NCBI GenBank assembly: GCA_017500935.1
Contig: JAFVXW010000035.1
Coordinates: forward strand, 1-64,000
Direction: 5' to 3'
DNA length: 64,000 nucleotides
From: Lachnospiraceae bacterium
GTDB taxonomy: Bacteria > Bacillota > Clostridia > Lachnospirales > Lachnospiraceae
The notes beneath the pieces are model-generated. The model made no database searches, was not told the origin of the DNA, and worked only from the letters and a program-made list of their open reading frames with translations. Below, piece by piece: positions 1 through 9,484 of this stretch. How positions within the stretch are numbered: position 1 is the stretch's first letter; the number at the start of each line of letters is the position of its first letter. A program made the position numbers and the translations under genes.

Positions 1-1244
1 ACGTGAGTCACCGCGCCAACCAATTTCCCATCCTGAATAATGGGGCTGCCGCTCATCCCCTGTACAATCCCCCCGGTCTGGCGTATCAGCTCCTCATCCG
101 TCACTTTCAGTTCCATCCCCCGGTTCACATTATCATGATTCAGATGAATCCCGGTAATCTCAACCGAATAACTCTTGGGAACAACCTCTCCGTCTACATA
201 GCACAGAATCTGTGCTTCTCCCAATGTAACTTCCTGCTTAAATCCGATGGAGATCACCTGCCTTTCTTCTATGTCCGGCACATTTCCCTGTATTGTACCA
301 AAAATACCGCCCTCCGTGTTTGCTGAAACCACACCGATCTTGTTTTCCAGATTATAGTCAATAATACCTGTCAGCTCACCCGGAACGCCGTCCTCTCCTT
401 TTTTCACAGAAATAATCTCCGTTTTGTACAGGCTGCCGCTTCCAATTTTCATCAGCTGAGCCGTATCCGTATCATTGATTCCATGTCCCAATGCTCCAAA
501 CTGCTGATCCTGTGTCATAAAGGTCATGGTTCCCACCCCCTGGGCATTATCCCGGATCCAGATGCCAAGACGGTATTCCCCGTCCTCATTTTTTTGCGGA
601 AGAATCTTTACATCAAAAATTTCCTGATTTCTGCGGATTGTCAGGATCATTTCCTCCCCCTGAGCATTTTCCACCAGATTGATCACATCTTTTTTATCTG
701 CGACATTTTCTCCGTTTACCTTTAAAATGTAATCTCCCGCCTGCAAAAGATATTTGGCAGGTTCCTGTGTATTTCCGTTTTCTCCGACAAATTCTCCTTC
801 ATTGATCACAAGTACCCCGTCAGTCCTGATATAAATACCAATCGGGATTCCCATGGGATAAATCTGTACATCCTCTATGACTTCCACATCCACTGTTTTC
901 AATGGAAAAACGCCAAAAAGCTTTACATCCATCCGGTAGGACTGTTCCTGATTGGCCATAAGTGTAACGGGCCGGTTCAGATTCACCACCAATGACTCTG
1001 CATCTGCCGCTTTCCCTGACTGGAGCACAGGAACTGCCTGTAAATATTCCATATCACTTTCCCGATACAGTTCCCCTTTTCCGGGAACACCCAATTCCAG
1101 CTCCTGCTTTACACCGGCACGGATTCTGATCGCAGAAGGCACTTTATCCCATAAATGATATATCCAGATGCCAAAAATAAAAACACCGCCAGCCATACTT
1201 AAACTCAGGATCAGCTGGCGGACCCATTTTTTCTTTTTTTCCAT
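1..1244 (-). CDS. spoIVB: SpoIVB peptidase, 3' end cut by the window edge
   Basis: Serine peptidase (family S55) made in the forespore and secreted into the intermembrane space, where it triggers pro-sigma-K processing. Translating the minus strand from the ATG at 1244 gives an open frame of 414 codons to the window edge. One membrane segment lies near residues 8-30 and a PDZ-like part (QAGDYILKVNGENV) near 165-180. The catalytic-type motifs GHGINDTDT (about 253) and GMSGSPIIQDGK (about 397, with the serine) are both present. Only the last 15-20 residues seem to be missing relative to the Bacillus protein. A GGTGAGGAG ribosome site precedes the ATG. It lies downstream of recN beyond a terminator, so it needs its own promoter; I did not find a convincing one. 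Confidence 0.95.
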   Translation of the reverse strand, partial: MEKKKKWVRQLILSLSMAGGVFIFGIWIYHLWDKVPSAIRIRAGVKQELELGVPGKGELYRESDMEYLQAVPVLQSGKAADAESLVVNLNRPVTLMANQEQSYRMDVKLFGVFPLKTVDVEVIEDVQIYPMGIPIGIYIRTDGVLVINEGEFVGENGNTQEPAKYLLQAGDYILKVNGENVADKKDVINLVENAQGEEMILTIRRNQEIFDVKILPQKNEDGEYRLGIWIRDNAQGVGTMTFMTQDQQFGALGHGINDTDTAQLMKIGSGSLYKTEIISVKKGEDGVPGELTGIIDYNLENKIGVVSANTEGGIFGTIQGNVPDIEERQVISIGFKQEVTLGEAQILCYVDGEVVPKSYSVEITGIHLNHDNVNRGMELKVTDEELIRQTGGIVQGMSGSPIIQDGKLVGAVTH

Positions 1245-1268
1245 ATTGACTCCTCACCGCTTTATCCT

Positions 1269-1303
1269 AAAAAAATAAAGAGGACACTCTTCATGTCCTC
1301 TTT
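1269..1303 (-). terminator. Rho-independent terminator after recN
   Basis: On the minus strand a 9-bp perfect stem AAAGAGGAC / GTCCTCTTT with a 9-nt loop is followed by ATTTTTTT. It lies just after the recN stop codon and before spoIVB, so it separates the housekeeping cluster from the sporulation gene. Confidence 0.85.
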
Positions 1304-1310
1304 AGTATGT

Positions 1311-2990
1311 TCATTTCTCTTTATTTTTTTCTGCCAATTCTTTCATTTTACGGGCACTTTGCAGTGTTTCTTCCGTAAATTCTGCCGCGCCTGACAGTCT
1401 TGCCAGTTCCTGTAAGCTTTCTTCTCTGTTCAGACTGGTGATCGTTGTCGCGGTTGTGTCATGGTAAGCATTTTTTTCAATGTAAAAATGCCTGTCAGCC
1501 ATGGCTGCGATCTGCGGCAAATGTGTGATACAGATGACCTGCGTATTTTTCGATAAAATTCCCAGCTTGTCCGATACTGCCCAGGCGGTTTTTCCGCTGA
1601 TTCCGGCATCGATTTCGTCAAAAATCAGTGTTCCGATCTGTTCCTGTCTTGCTGTGATCGTCTTTAATGCCAGCATGATACGGGAAAGTTCGCCGCCGCT
1701 GGCAATCGCTGCCAGAGGCTTCATCGGCTCTCCGGGATTGGTAGAAATTAAAAATACCGCATCGTCAATGCCTTCTGCTGTACAGTATTCCTTTTCTTTT
1801 AAAGAAACCGCAAACTCCACGTGCAGAAAATTCATATCCTGCAGGGCATTGCACATATCCTTTTCAAAGGCATCTGCCGCTTTTTTACGCAGGTTGGAAA
1901 CTTCAGCTGCAAGCTTAAGCATTTCCTTCTGTGCCCGGTCGCGTTCGGAACGCTTTTTCTCTACCCATGCATCCTGATTGAGAAGCCTCTCAACTTCAAG
2001 CTGCTTCTGTGCTGCATACTGCAGCACTTCTGTTATGGTTCTTCCGTACTTGTCCTTTAAACGGTTGACAACATCCAAACGCTTTTCTGTTTCATAGAAG
2101 GTTTCTTCATCAAACTCAAAATCGGAAAGATAATCAGAAACACTTCTGTTAAAATCATTTAACAGCGCATCCACATCAGAGAGCTGACCGTAAAGCTCGT
2201 CCAGCCTCTCGTCATAGGAAGCAATTCCTGAAAGTTCCCGGAGTGCCCGTCCAATGCCGTCTCCGCAGCTTTCTGAATTGTCATATCCGGTGATTCCATA
2301 AACATTTCCAAGAACACCTGTGATCTTTTTGGAATTGACCATCAGCCGGTAATCCTTTTCCAGCTGTTCGTCTTCTCCTTCCATCAGGTTGGCGCTCTCT
2401 ATCTCGTCCAGTTCAAACTGTGCCAGTGAAAGCTCTCTGCGCCTCGCCGCCTCATCCAGTGTATTTTCTTCCAATTCCCGTTCAATGGCGGTATACTGCT
2501 GCCAAAGCTTCTTTAACTGTTCTTTTTTGCCTGCAAGCGTTCCTGCCGCATAACTGTCCAGAATATCCAGATGCCGTTTGGTCTGCAAAAGAACCTGACT
2601 GTCATGCTGTCCGTGAATATCGATCAGCAGTCCGGCAAGCTCTTTGAGTATCTTTGCGCTGACGGTTTCACCGTTGACACGGCACACGCTGCGTCCGGGA
2701 AGAATCCTTCTGGATAATACCAGCTCTTCTTCCTCCAAAGGCATATCTATCTGTGCCATGAAGCTTCGTACTGCCTCATCAGCAGTAAAGGTCAGTTCGA
2801 TCAGCGCTGATTCCGCTCCGGTTCTGATCATATCCTTGTCTGCTTTTGCTCCAAGCGCCAATGCGACAGAGCCCAATATCACTGACTTACCCGCACCGGT
2901 CTCACCGGTCAGGATATTGAGTCCCTCTCCGAAAAAAACTTCTGTTTCTTCGATCAGAGCAAGATTTTTCACATGTAAACTGATCAGCAT
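1311..2990 (-). CDS. recN: DNA repair protein RecN
   Basis: SMC-like ATPase acting in double-strand-break repair in the cytoplasm. The 559-aa length is normal for the family. The N-terminus carries Walker A GETGAGKS (about 29-36). The C-terminal half has the ABC signature ASGGELSRIMLAL and Walker B TLIFDEIDAGISG. The middle is long charged helix, as expected for the coiled coil. AAGGAG lies upstream of the ATG. It is the last gene of the minus-strand cluster, directly downstream of argR, an order widely conserved in Firmicutes, and a terminator follows. Confidence 0.97.
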   Translation of the reverse strand: MLISLHVKNLALIEETEVFFGEGLNILTGETGAGKSVILGSVALALGAKADKDMIRTGAESALIELTFTADEAVRSFMAQIDMPLEEEELVLSRRILPGRSVCRVNGETVSAKILKELAGLLIDIHGQHDSQVLLQTKRHLDILDSYAAGTLAGKKEQLKKLWQQYTAIERELEENTLDEAARRRELSLAQFELDEIESANLMEGEDEQLEKDYRLMVNSKKITGVLGNVYGITGYDNSESCGDGIGRALRELSGIASYDERLDELYGQLSDVDALLNDFNRSVSDYLSDFEFDEETFYETEKRLDVVNRLKDKYGRTITEVLQYAAQKQLEVERLLNQDAWVEKKRSERDRAQKEMLKLAAEVSNLRKKAADAFEKDMCNALQDMNFLHVEFAVSLKEKEYCTAEGIDDAVFLISTNPGEPMKPLAAIASGGELSRIMLALKTITARQEQIGTLIFDEIDAGISGKTAWAVSDKLGILSKNTQVICITHLPQIAAMADRHFYIEKNAYHDTTATTITSLNREESLQELARLSGAAEFTEETLQSARKMKELAEKNKEK

Positions 2991-3026
2991 GTTTTTTCTC
3001 CTTCCTGCCTCTCCAGAAACACGCTA

Positions 3027-3476
3027 TCAGGAGATCAATTCCCTGATCTTATCCATAAGGATGACCGTATCATCCACTGTACGCACCGCGATCATGATGG
3101 TGTCATCACCGCCGATGGTCCCCACAACTTCTTTTAATTTCATGGCATCAATAGCAGCCGCAACCGCCATTGCCATACCTGCCACTGTTCTCATGACCAG
3201 AATATTCTGTGCCATATCCATGGAAACAAATCCATCGCGCAGCACCCGGATATACTTATCGGAAAGATGCCCTTCATCCTGACGCAGAATCACATATTTC
3301 TGGCGTCCGCCTCCGGCCGGAACCTTTGTCAGATGCATCTGTCTGATATCTCTGGAAATTGTTGCCTGTGTCACACAAAATCCCGCTTCCTTAAGCTTTT
3401 CCGCCAGCTCTTCCTGTGTCTCAATATCAAAGCTGGTCACAAGCTCCGCGATCTTTTGATGTCTGTTCTGTTTCAT
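3027..3476 (-). CDS. argR: Arginine repressor ArgR
   Basis: Arginine-responsive repressor of arginine metabolism genes. The 149-aa protein has an N-terminal winged helix (about 1-70, with TQATISRDIRQMHL as the recognition region). The C-terminal oligomerisation and arginine-binding domain has the conserved GTIGGDDTIMI segment (about 117-127). It sits between nadK (18 bp gap) and recN (36 bp gap) on the same strand, the usual Firmicute arrangement. Its targets are not in this window as far as I can see. Confidence 0.97.
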   Translation of the reverse strand: MKQNRHQKIAELVTSFDIETQEELAEKLKEAGFCVTQATISRDIRQMHLTKVPAGGGRQKYVILRQDEGHLSDKYIRVLRDGFVSMDMAQNILVMRTVAGMAMAVAAAIDAMKLKEVVGTIGGDDTIMIAVRTVDDTVILMDKIRELIS

Positions 3477-3494
3477 GATAACTGATCTGCCTTT

Positions 3495-4355
3495 CTATTC
3501 CCGCAGTTTTCTTTGCAATACATCCAGAAAACTTGCTTCACTTAATTTGATAATGGATGTGATCAGATCGCTTTTTACGATCCTGACTTCATCTCCCGGT
3601 TCAAGTCCCACACTTGTTCCCCCGTCAAAGGTCACATCCATATTGGCCTGCTCGTATCCTTCCCGCTTTCTTACGCGGATCAGGATCTCGTCTTCAGCCT
3701 TTAAAATCACGCTTCTGTTCTGCAGGGTATGCGGACATACCGGTGTCAGAAGAAGCAGGTTTGCCGCCGGCTCCACGATCGGACCTCCGGCAGACATATT
3801 GTAGCCGGTGGAACCTGTGGGTGTTGCCACGATCATTCCATCCGCAAAATATTCCTTCAAAAACTTGCCGTTTACAAAAATCTGGAAATACAGCATCTGC
3901 AGCCGGCCGTTTCTGACAATTGCCACATCATTGAGTGCACAGCAATCCTCCAGGATCTTTCCGTTACGGAATACCTGTCCTTTTAACATCATGCGTTCCT
4001 CAATGGTATAATCACCGGCAAGCAGCTGATCCAGCGCAGGCTTTAAATTGGTTCTTTCCACTTCGGCAAGATACCCAAGTGTTCCCAGGTTTACACCGAT
4101 CACCGGAATCTTGGCCTGTGCGGTATCCTTGGCTGCCCGCAAAAGCGTACCGTCACCGCCCAGCACCAGGATCATATCTGTCTGTTTTCCCTCTGTATGT
4201 AAGATCTCCTGCCATTTTCCGGCAGAAATCTCATCCGCATACACACTGCAGGTCACACCCACTTCTTCCAGATAAGTGCAGATTTCCCGCGTCACCAAAA
4301 GCTGGGGATCCTTGGGTTTGTTTGTGATGATGATAACATGTTTCATCGTTTCCAT
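3495..4355 (-). CDS. nadK: NAD kinase
   Basis: ATP-dependent phosphorylation of NAD to NADP in the cytoplasm. The 286-aa protein shows the family motifs GGDGTLLRA (about 65-73), NLGTLGYLAEV (about 90-100) and PTGSTGYNMSAGGP (about 180-193). The start ATG at 4355 follows AAAGGATAAAC. It lies two bases downstream of the tlyA stop, so the two are probably translated together. Confidence 0.97.
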   Translation of the reverse strand: METMKHVIIITNKPKDPQLLVTREICTYLEEVGVTCSVYADEISAGKWQEILHTEGKQTDMILVLGGDGTLLRAAKDTAQAKIPVIGVNLGTLGYLAEVERTNLKPALDQLLAGDYTIEERMMLKGQVFRNGKILEDCCALNDVAIVRNGRLQMLYFQIFVNGKFLKEYFADGMIVATPTGSTGYNMSAGGPIVEPAANLLLLTPVCPHTLQNRSVILKAEDEILIRVRKREGYEQANMDVTFDGGTSVGLEPGDEVRIVKSDLITSIIKLSEASFLDVLQRKLRE

Positions 4356-4357
4356 GT

Positions 4358-5254
4358 TTATCCTTTACTCTCCAGAGAATGATGTGCCAGATTTACGATC
4401 TGACTGATCAGAGCCTTGCTCTCTTCCTGTGCAGAAAGTCTGCCGCCTTCTTTTTCGATCTCAGAAAGCATCTCTTCTGCTTCGCGTTCTGTCAGTTCAG
4501 CCATCTGTGCACTTACACCGGCATTTTTCTGTATATAAACCAGATATTCGATATTTCCTTCGGGTCCCTTGATGGGAGAATAAGTCAGTCCCAGCACATC
4601 AAAACCAACCAGCTGCGCAAAATCCAGAATTTTAGCTATCACTTCCCGATGCACGCTTTCTTCCCTGACAACCCCTTTTTTGCCTACCTTGTCTTTTCCC
4701 GCTTCAAACTGCGGCTTGATCAGACACACCATCTGTCCGTCGTCCTTAAGCAGATTACGGGCCGGGATCAGGATCTTGGTCAGGGAAATAAAGGAAACAT
4801 CCACGGAAGCAAAATCCAGTCTGTCTGCGATATCCGCAGGCACCATATATCGGAAATTGGTCTTTTCCATGCAGACTACACGGTCATCGTTGCGCAGCTT
4901 CCACGCCAGCTGTCCGTGTCCTACATCCACAGAATATACCTTTTTTGCGCCATTCTGCAGCATACAGTCGGTAAAACCGCCGGTGGAAGCTCCGATATCC
5001 ATACAAACGGTGTCATCCAGTGTGATCGGGAAAGTTTCCATCGCCTTTTCCAGCTTCAGCCCGCCGCGGCTTACATATTTTAAGGAAGCACCTTTTACTT
5101 CTATCTGTACTTTTGTTTCATCAAACATGGCACCGGCTTTGTCCTCGCGCTGTCCGGACACAAACACATTGCCGGACATGATGACCGCCTTTGCCTTTTC
5201 CCTTGATTCTGCCAGTCCCTGCTTTACAAGGAGTACATCCAGTCTCTCTTTCAT
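4358..5254 (-). CDS. tlyA: TlyA family rRNA 2'-O-methyltransferase / hemolysin-like protein
   Basis: Predicted S-adenosylmethionine-dependent RNA methyltransferase. TlyA of mycobacteria methylates cytidines in 16S and 23S rRNA; the clostridial homologue is assumed to act on rRNA. An S4 RNA-binding domain (about 1-62, RLDVLLVKQGLAESREKAKAV) is followed by a FtsJ-like domain with SAM motif DIGASTGGFTDCML (about 87-100) and the D-V-S-F-I-S-L segment. The ATG overlaps the dxs stop codon (ATGA), which indicates translational coupling. The gene normally lies between dxs and nadK in clostridia. Confidence 0.93.
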   Translation of the reverse strand: MKERLDVLLVKQGLAESREKAKAVIMSGNVFVSGQREDKAGAMFDETKVQIEVKGASLKYVSRGGLKLEKAMETFPITLDDTVCMDIGASTGGFTDCMLQNGAKKVYSVDVGHGQLAWKLRNDDRVVCMEKTNFRYMVPADIADRLDFASVDVSFISLTKILIPARNLLKDDGQMVCLIKPQFEAGKDKVGKKGVVREESVHREVIAKILDFAQLVGFDVLGLTYSPIKGPEGNIEYLVYIQKNAGVSAQMAELTEREAEEMLSEIEKEGGRLSAQEESKALISQIVNLAHHSLESKG

Positions 5255-7113
5255 TCTTCTGTCAGTTCTTTCTTTATTTTTTCAAAAATGGAGTCTTCAT
5301 CGATCAGGATTTCTTTTTTCAGAAGGTCCACATTGCCATGTTCCACATACTCATCCGGAATGGTAATGGAAACCACTTTTACAGGCAGATCATTTTCATC
5401 TGCATACGCCCTTACCTTTTCGCCGTAGCCGCCGCTGGCAACATTTTCTTCCAGTGTTACAAGCATCTGATGATTCTGCGCCAGCCTGTCCACAACTTCG
5501 GTGTCAATGGGCTTTACAAAACGGGCATTTACCAGCGTACAGGAAATTCCCTCTGCTTTTAACATCTCTCTGACAGTCTCTGCTGTCTTTACCATGCTGC
5601 CCACCGCTAAGAGTGCCACACCACTTTCCTCAAAAAGCATCTCGCTCTTGCCCATTTCAATCGGGGCACGCATCTCCTGCAGGCCGTCATAGGCTTCTCC
5701 GCGCGGATAGCGGATCGCGATAGGTCCCTGGAATCTGACCGCAAATTTCATCATATCGGAAAGCTCCCATTTATTCTTGGGTGCCATCACATGCATATTG
5801 GGAATGGAGGACAAAAAGGACAGATCAAAAATACCCTGATGGGTCTCACCGTCGCTTCCCACCAGACCTGCTCTGTCTATCGCAAAGATCACAGGCAGAT
5901 TCTGCAGGCATACATCATGAATGATCTGATCGTATGCTCTCTGTAAAAAGGAGGAATAAATTGCCACAACAGGATGCAGACCGCCTACAGCCAGACCGGC
6001 TGCAAAGGTAACGGCATGCTCCTCGGCAATTCCCACGTCAAAGAAACGCTCTGGATAAATGCTTCGGAACCGCTTTAAGCCTGTTCCGTCCGGCATTGCA
6101 GCCGTGATCGCCACCACCTCCGGATGACGCGCTGCCAGCTTTAGCATAACCGTGGAAAAAACATCGGTATAATTGGCTTTTGCCTTTTTCTTTTTGGGAA
6201 GACCTGTTTCGATCACAAAGGGTTCTGCGCCATGGAATCTGGCAGGATGCTTCTCTGCAGGTGCATATCCTTGGCCTTTCTGGGTCATTACATGCAAAAG
6301 GACACAGTTTTTGCGTCTGCCGGCTTCTTTGATCGCCGTCACAAGACCTTCCACATCATGTCCGTCCACCGGTCCCAGATAGGTAATTCCCAGATCTTCA
6401 AACCACATGCCCGGAATTACCAGCTGCTTTAAGCTGTTTTTCACGCGGCGCACGCCATTGACTACCGGTTCTCCGAATCTGGTGTTGCGGATGGCATCAT
6501 AAATTCCATCCTTAATGCCCAGATAGCGGTTGGAAGTTCTGATATTATTCAGATATTTTGATACACCGCCCACATTTTCGGAAATAGACATATTATTGTC
6601 ATTTAAAATAATGATGAAGTTGCTCTCCATCCTCGCTGCATTGTTTAAGGCTTCATAAGCCATACCGCCGGTAAGGGAACCGTCGCCGATCACTGCAACC
6701 ACGGTATTGTCCTTGCCCTGCAGATCCCTTGCGCGTACAAGACCTAACCCTGCTGAAATGGAAGTGGAGCTGTGTCCGGTATCAAAACTGTCACAGTCAC
6801 TTTCCTTTCTTTTGGGGAAACCGCTCATGCCGCCGTATTTGCGCAGGGTTTCAAAGCCCTCTCTTCTGCCGGTCAAAAGCTTATGGGTGTAAGCCTGATG
6901 ACCTACGTCCCATACGATCTTATCCTCAGGCAGATTCAGTGCCAGATGCAGTGCCATGGTCAGTTCCACAGCTCCCAGATTGGAGCCTAAATGACCGCCG
7001 GTCACACTGATCTTTTCTATTAAAAACTGCCGGATTTCCTCTGCCAGTGCAGGGTAATCCTTAGGCTGTATTTTTTTGATGTCATTTGTCTGCTGTATTT
7101 GATCCAGAAGCAT
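5251..7113 (-). CDS. dxs: 1-deoxy-D-xylulose-5-phosphate synthase
   Basis: First enzyme of the non-mevalonate isoprenoid pathway: pyruvate plus glyceraldehyde-3-phosphate gives DXP, using thiamine diphosphate. The 620-aa length is standard. The thiamine-binding GDGSLTGGMAYEALNN motif is near residues 145-160 and the catalytic-glutamate segment GIAEEHAVTFAAGLA near 365. The C-terminal transketolase domain ends normally. It directly follows ispA (17 bp), coupling isoprenoid supply to prenyl chain synthesis. Confidence 0.98.
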   Translation of the reverse strand: MLLDQIQQTNDIKKIQPKDYPALAEEIRQFLIEKISVTGGHLGSNLGAVELTMALHLALNLPEDKIVWDVGHQAYTHKLLTGRREGFETLRKYGGMSGFPKRKESDCDSFDTGHSSTSISAGLGLVRARDLQGKDNTVVAVIGDGSLTGGMAYEALNNAARMESNFIIILNDNNMSISENVGGVSKYLNNIRTSNRYLGIKDGIYDAIRNTRFGEPVVNGVRRVKNSLKQLVIPGMWFEDLGITYLGPVDGHDVEGLVTAIKEAGRRKNCVLLHVMTQKGQGYAPAEKHPARFHGAEPFVIETGLPKKKKAKANYTDVFSTVMLKLAARHPEVVAITAAMPDGTGLKRFRSIYPERFFDVGIAEEHAVTFAAGLAVGGLHPVVAIYSSFLQRAYDQIIHDVCLQNLPVIFAIDRAGLVGSDGETHQGIFDLSFLSSIPNMHVMAPKNKWELSDMMKFAVRFQGPIAIRYPRGEAYDGLQEMRAPIEMGKSEMLFEESGVALLAVGSMVKTAETVREMLKAEGISCTLVNARFVKPIDTEVVDRLAQNHQMLVTLEENVASGGYGEKVRAYADENDLPVKVVSITIPDEYVEHGNVDLLKKEILIDEDSIFEKIKKELTEE

Positions 7114-7130
7114 ATTACAAAAGCCTCCTT

Positions 7131-8084
7131 TTATTTTTCACGGGTGATCAGATTCTCCACCAGCTGCTCCAAAAACAGATTGCGCACAGGTCCTTTTTTC
7201 AGACGTCCGATCGCTTCTTCGGAAAGTCTGCGCACATCTTCCCTTGCCTTCTCCAATCCATTCAGGCTCACATAAGTTGCCTTGTTGTTTTTCTCATCGC
7301 TGCCGACGGGCTTGCCCAAAACCTCTGTACTGCTTGTCACATCCAAAATGTCATCCTGAATCTGGAAGGCAATACCGATATTTTCACCCACTTTTTCCAT
7401 TGCTGCCACTTCCTGCGCAGAAGCACCTGCCAGGATCGCACCGATCATCAGCGCACTTTCGATCAGTGCTGCTGTTTTATTTTTATGAATGTACAAAAGA
7501 AGATCTGTGTCCACTTCTTCTGCACTCTTTTCCTCTGCTTCAATATCTGCACACTGGCCGCCGATCATACCGTAGACACCGGCTTTTTTTGCAAGCACTG
7601 CCATCGCTTTTCCAACTGCCGCATAACGGGCTGCAAAGCTGACTGCCTGCTGCTGGTTCATTTCATCGGTATTCTCATAGGCACTGTCTATCATGGCAAA
7701 TGCACCGGAGGCGGTTTCAAAAGCATAATTAAGCAGCGCATCTCCCGCAAGAACTGCCATACCGTCTCCATAAACAGTCCAGGTTGTCTTACGGCCTCTG
7801 CGGTACTCATCATTGTCCATACAGGGAAGATCATCATGCACAAGAGAATAATTATGTATCATCTCCAATGCTGCCATAAAAGGCTCCACAATCGTTCCCT
7901 GACCGCCAAAAAGTTTAAAGCTTTCCTTCATCAGCATGGGGCGAAGGCGCTTTCCGCCCGCAAGAACACTGTAGTTCATAGCTTCCAGAACTGTCTTCTG
8001 ATAGCCTTCCTCCTGCGGCAGATACTGTTTTAACACCGCCTCACATCCGGCAGCCTTTCTGTCCAGTTCTTCTTTAAAACTCAT
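7131..8084 (-). CDS. ispA: Polyprenyl (farnesyl) diphosphate synthase
   Basis: Head-to-tail prenyltransferase making farnesyl or geranylgeranyl diphosphate. The 317-aa protein carries both aspartate-rich motifs: VHDDLPCMDND (first DDxxD, about 85-95) and FQIQDDILD (second, about 230-238). GGKRLRPML is near residue 43. The start overlaps the end of xseB by 11 bases. Farnesyl product is inferred from the family; chain length cannot be read with certainty. Confidence 0.95.
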   Translation of the reverse strand: MSFKEELDRKAAGCEAVLKQYLPQEEGYQKTVLEAMNYSVLAGGKRLRPMLMKESFKLFGGQGTIVEPFMAALEMIHNYSLVHDDLPCMDNDEYRRGRKTTWTVYGDGMAVLAGDALLNYAFETASGAFAMIDSAYENTDEMNQQQAVSFAARYAAVGKAMAVLAKKAGVYGMIGGQCADIEAEEKSAEEVDTDLLLYIHKNKTAALIESALMIGAILAGASAQEVAAMEKVGENIGIAFQIQDDILDVTSSTEVLGKPVGSDEKNNKATYVSLNGLEKAREDVRRLSEEAIGRLKKGPVRNLFLEQLVENLITREK

Positions 8085-8289
8085 TGAGCGTTCCCTCCCC
8101 GTTTAACAACAGTACCTTTTTTTCCACCTTGTCTATACTTTCGCTGCAATATTTCAAAAGCTGCATTCCTTCCTGATATACCAAAAAAGAATCCTCCAGT
8201 GAAATATCTGCTGATTCCAGTTTTTTTGTCACTTCATCCAGTTTTGCAAACGCTTCTTTGAGCGTCAGTTCTCTTTCTGCCATTGCCAT
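8074..8289 (-). CDS. xseB: Exodeoxyribonuclease VII small subunit
   Basis: Small subunit that activates XseA for single-strand DNA degradation. The 71-aa protein has the family pattern LTLKEAFAKLDEVTKKLES...LEDSFLVYQEGMQLLKYCSE and is mostly helical. It overlaps xseA upstream by 25 bases and ispA downstream by 11, so it is embedded in a tightly coupled operon. The second methionine (MAERELT) is an equally possible start. Confidence 0.95.
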   Translation of the reverse strand: MAMAERELTLKEAFAKLDEVTKKLESADISLEDSFLVYQEGMQLLKYCSESIDKVEKKVLLLNGEGTLNEF

Positions 8290-9482
8290 GCTTCCTTTTT
8301 TTCCACTCTTGCCTGTATCTGTCCGTTTTTGACATGGAGAAACAAAAGATCTCCCGTTTCGACCATATTGACATCTGTCACTGTCTTTCCGTCCTGATCA
8401 GACACATGTGAAAAACCCTGGTTTAATTTTGCAAGCGGAGACAGGCCCCGCAGTTTTTCTATATACAAAGAGAGCTGGTGGCGGTTTCCCTCCAGCTTTC
8501 TGTCCATTTCCGAGCGTAATTTATCTTCCAGCTTCACAAGATCATAGCGTTTTTCCCGGATCTGACTGGCCGGGCTTAAATACTGCATGGAAATCTGATA
8601 ATTGCGCAGTCTGCTGCGGTTTCTTTCCACATGCATCCGCATCCTGTGAGTTAGCTGCTCTGCCATATCCCAAAGCTGTGCCTGCAGCTGGGCATATTCA
8701 TAAACAGCCAGCTCTGCCGCGGCAGAAGGTGTCGGTGCACGCAGATCTGCTGCATAATCGGCAATTGTGGTATCCGTCTCATGTCCCACTGCCGAAATGA
8801 TCGGCACACTGCAGTCAAAAATAGCCTGCGCAACGATTTCTTCGTTAAAGGCCCATAAATCTTCGATCGATCCGCCGCCGCGTCCCACAATCATCACATC
8901 CACGCCCAGCTGCTCCAATGCCCTGATTCCGTTGACAATGCTGGCAGGCGCCTGTTCGCCCTGCACAATGGCAGGATACAAAATGATCTGCACATAGGGA
9001 TTGCGCCGGGTGGCGATATTGATAATATCCCGCACTGCAGCTCCGGTTGGTGCTGTCACAACTCCAAGGGTCTTTATATATGGCGGAATGGGCTGCTTAT
9101 ATTCAGGTGCAAACAGACCACGCTCCGCAAGCTCCCGTTTTAACTGTTCAAAACGCTCATATAAAAAGCCGGCGCCGTCCAGAAAGATCTCTCTGGCATA
9201 CAGCTGATATCTGCCGTCCCGCTCATAGACATCCACGGTGCCGGCCACAACGACCTGCTGTCCTTCCCGCATATGAAATTTGAGGCCGCCCCGGTTCCCG
9301 GCAAACATCACGCACGCGATCGTACCTCTGGGATCTTTTAAGGTAAAATAAATATGTCCCGAAGAATGGTACTTACAATTGCTGACTTCTCCCTTTACCA
9401 AAAGGGACTGCAGCATAAAGTCCTGGGTAAACATATTCCGGATATAGGCGTTTACCTGCGCGACTGTGTAAACATTTTTCAT
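8265..9482 (-). CDS. xseA: Exodeoxyribonuclease VII large subunit
   Basis: Catalytic subunit of the ssDNA-specific exonuclease VII. The 405-aa protein has an N-terminal OB fold (about 1-100, VKGEVSNCKYHSSGHIYFTLKD). The catalytic region includes VVTAPTGAAVRDI, GRGGGSIEDLWAFNEE (about 200-215) and SAVGHETDTTIAD. A long helical stretch follows. It starts two bases after the nusB stop. Confidence 0.97.
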   Translation of the reverse strand: MKNVYTVAQVNAYIRNMFTQDFMLQSLLVKGEVSNCKYHSSGHIYFTLKDPRGTIACVMFAGNRGGLKFHMREGQQVVVAGTVDVYERDGRYQLYAREIFLDGAGFLYERFEQLKRELAERGLFAPEYKQPIPPYIKTLGVVTAPTGAAVRDIINIATRRNPYVQIILYPAIVQGEQAPASIVNGIRALEQLGVDVMIVGRGGGSIEDLWAFNEEIVAQAIFDCSVPIISAVGHETDTTIADYAADLRAPTPSAAAELAVYEYAQLQAQLWDMAEQLTHRMRMHVERNRSRLRNYQISMQYLSPASQIREKRYDLVKLEDKLRSEMDRKLEGNRHQLSLYIEKLRGLSPLAKLNQGFSHVSDQDGKTVTDVNMVETGDLLFLHVKNGQIQARVEKKEAWQWQKEN

Positions 9483-9484
9483 AT

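Noticed and set aside
1501-1977. 158-aa plus-strand frame opposite recN and many similar antisense frames
   Set aside because: They mirror strongly supported genes on the other strand, lack ribosome sites and show no protein family pattern.
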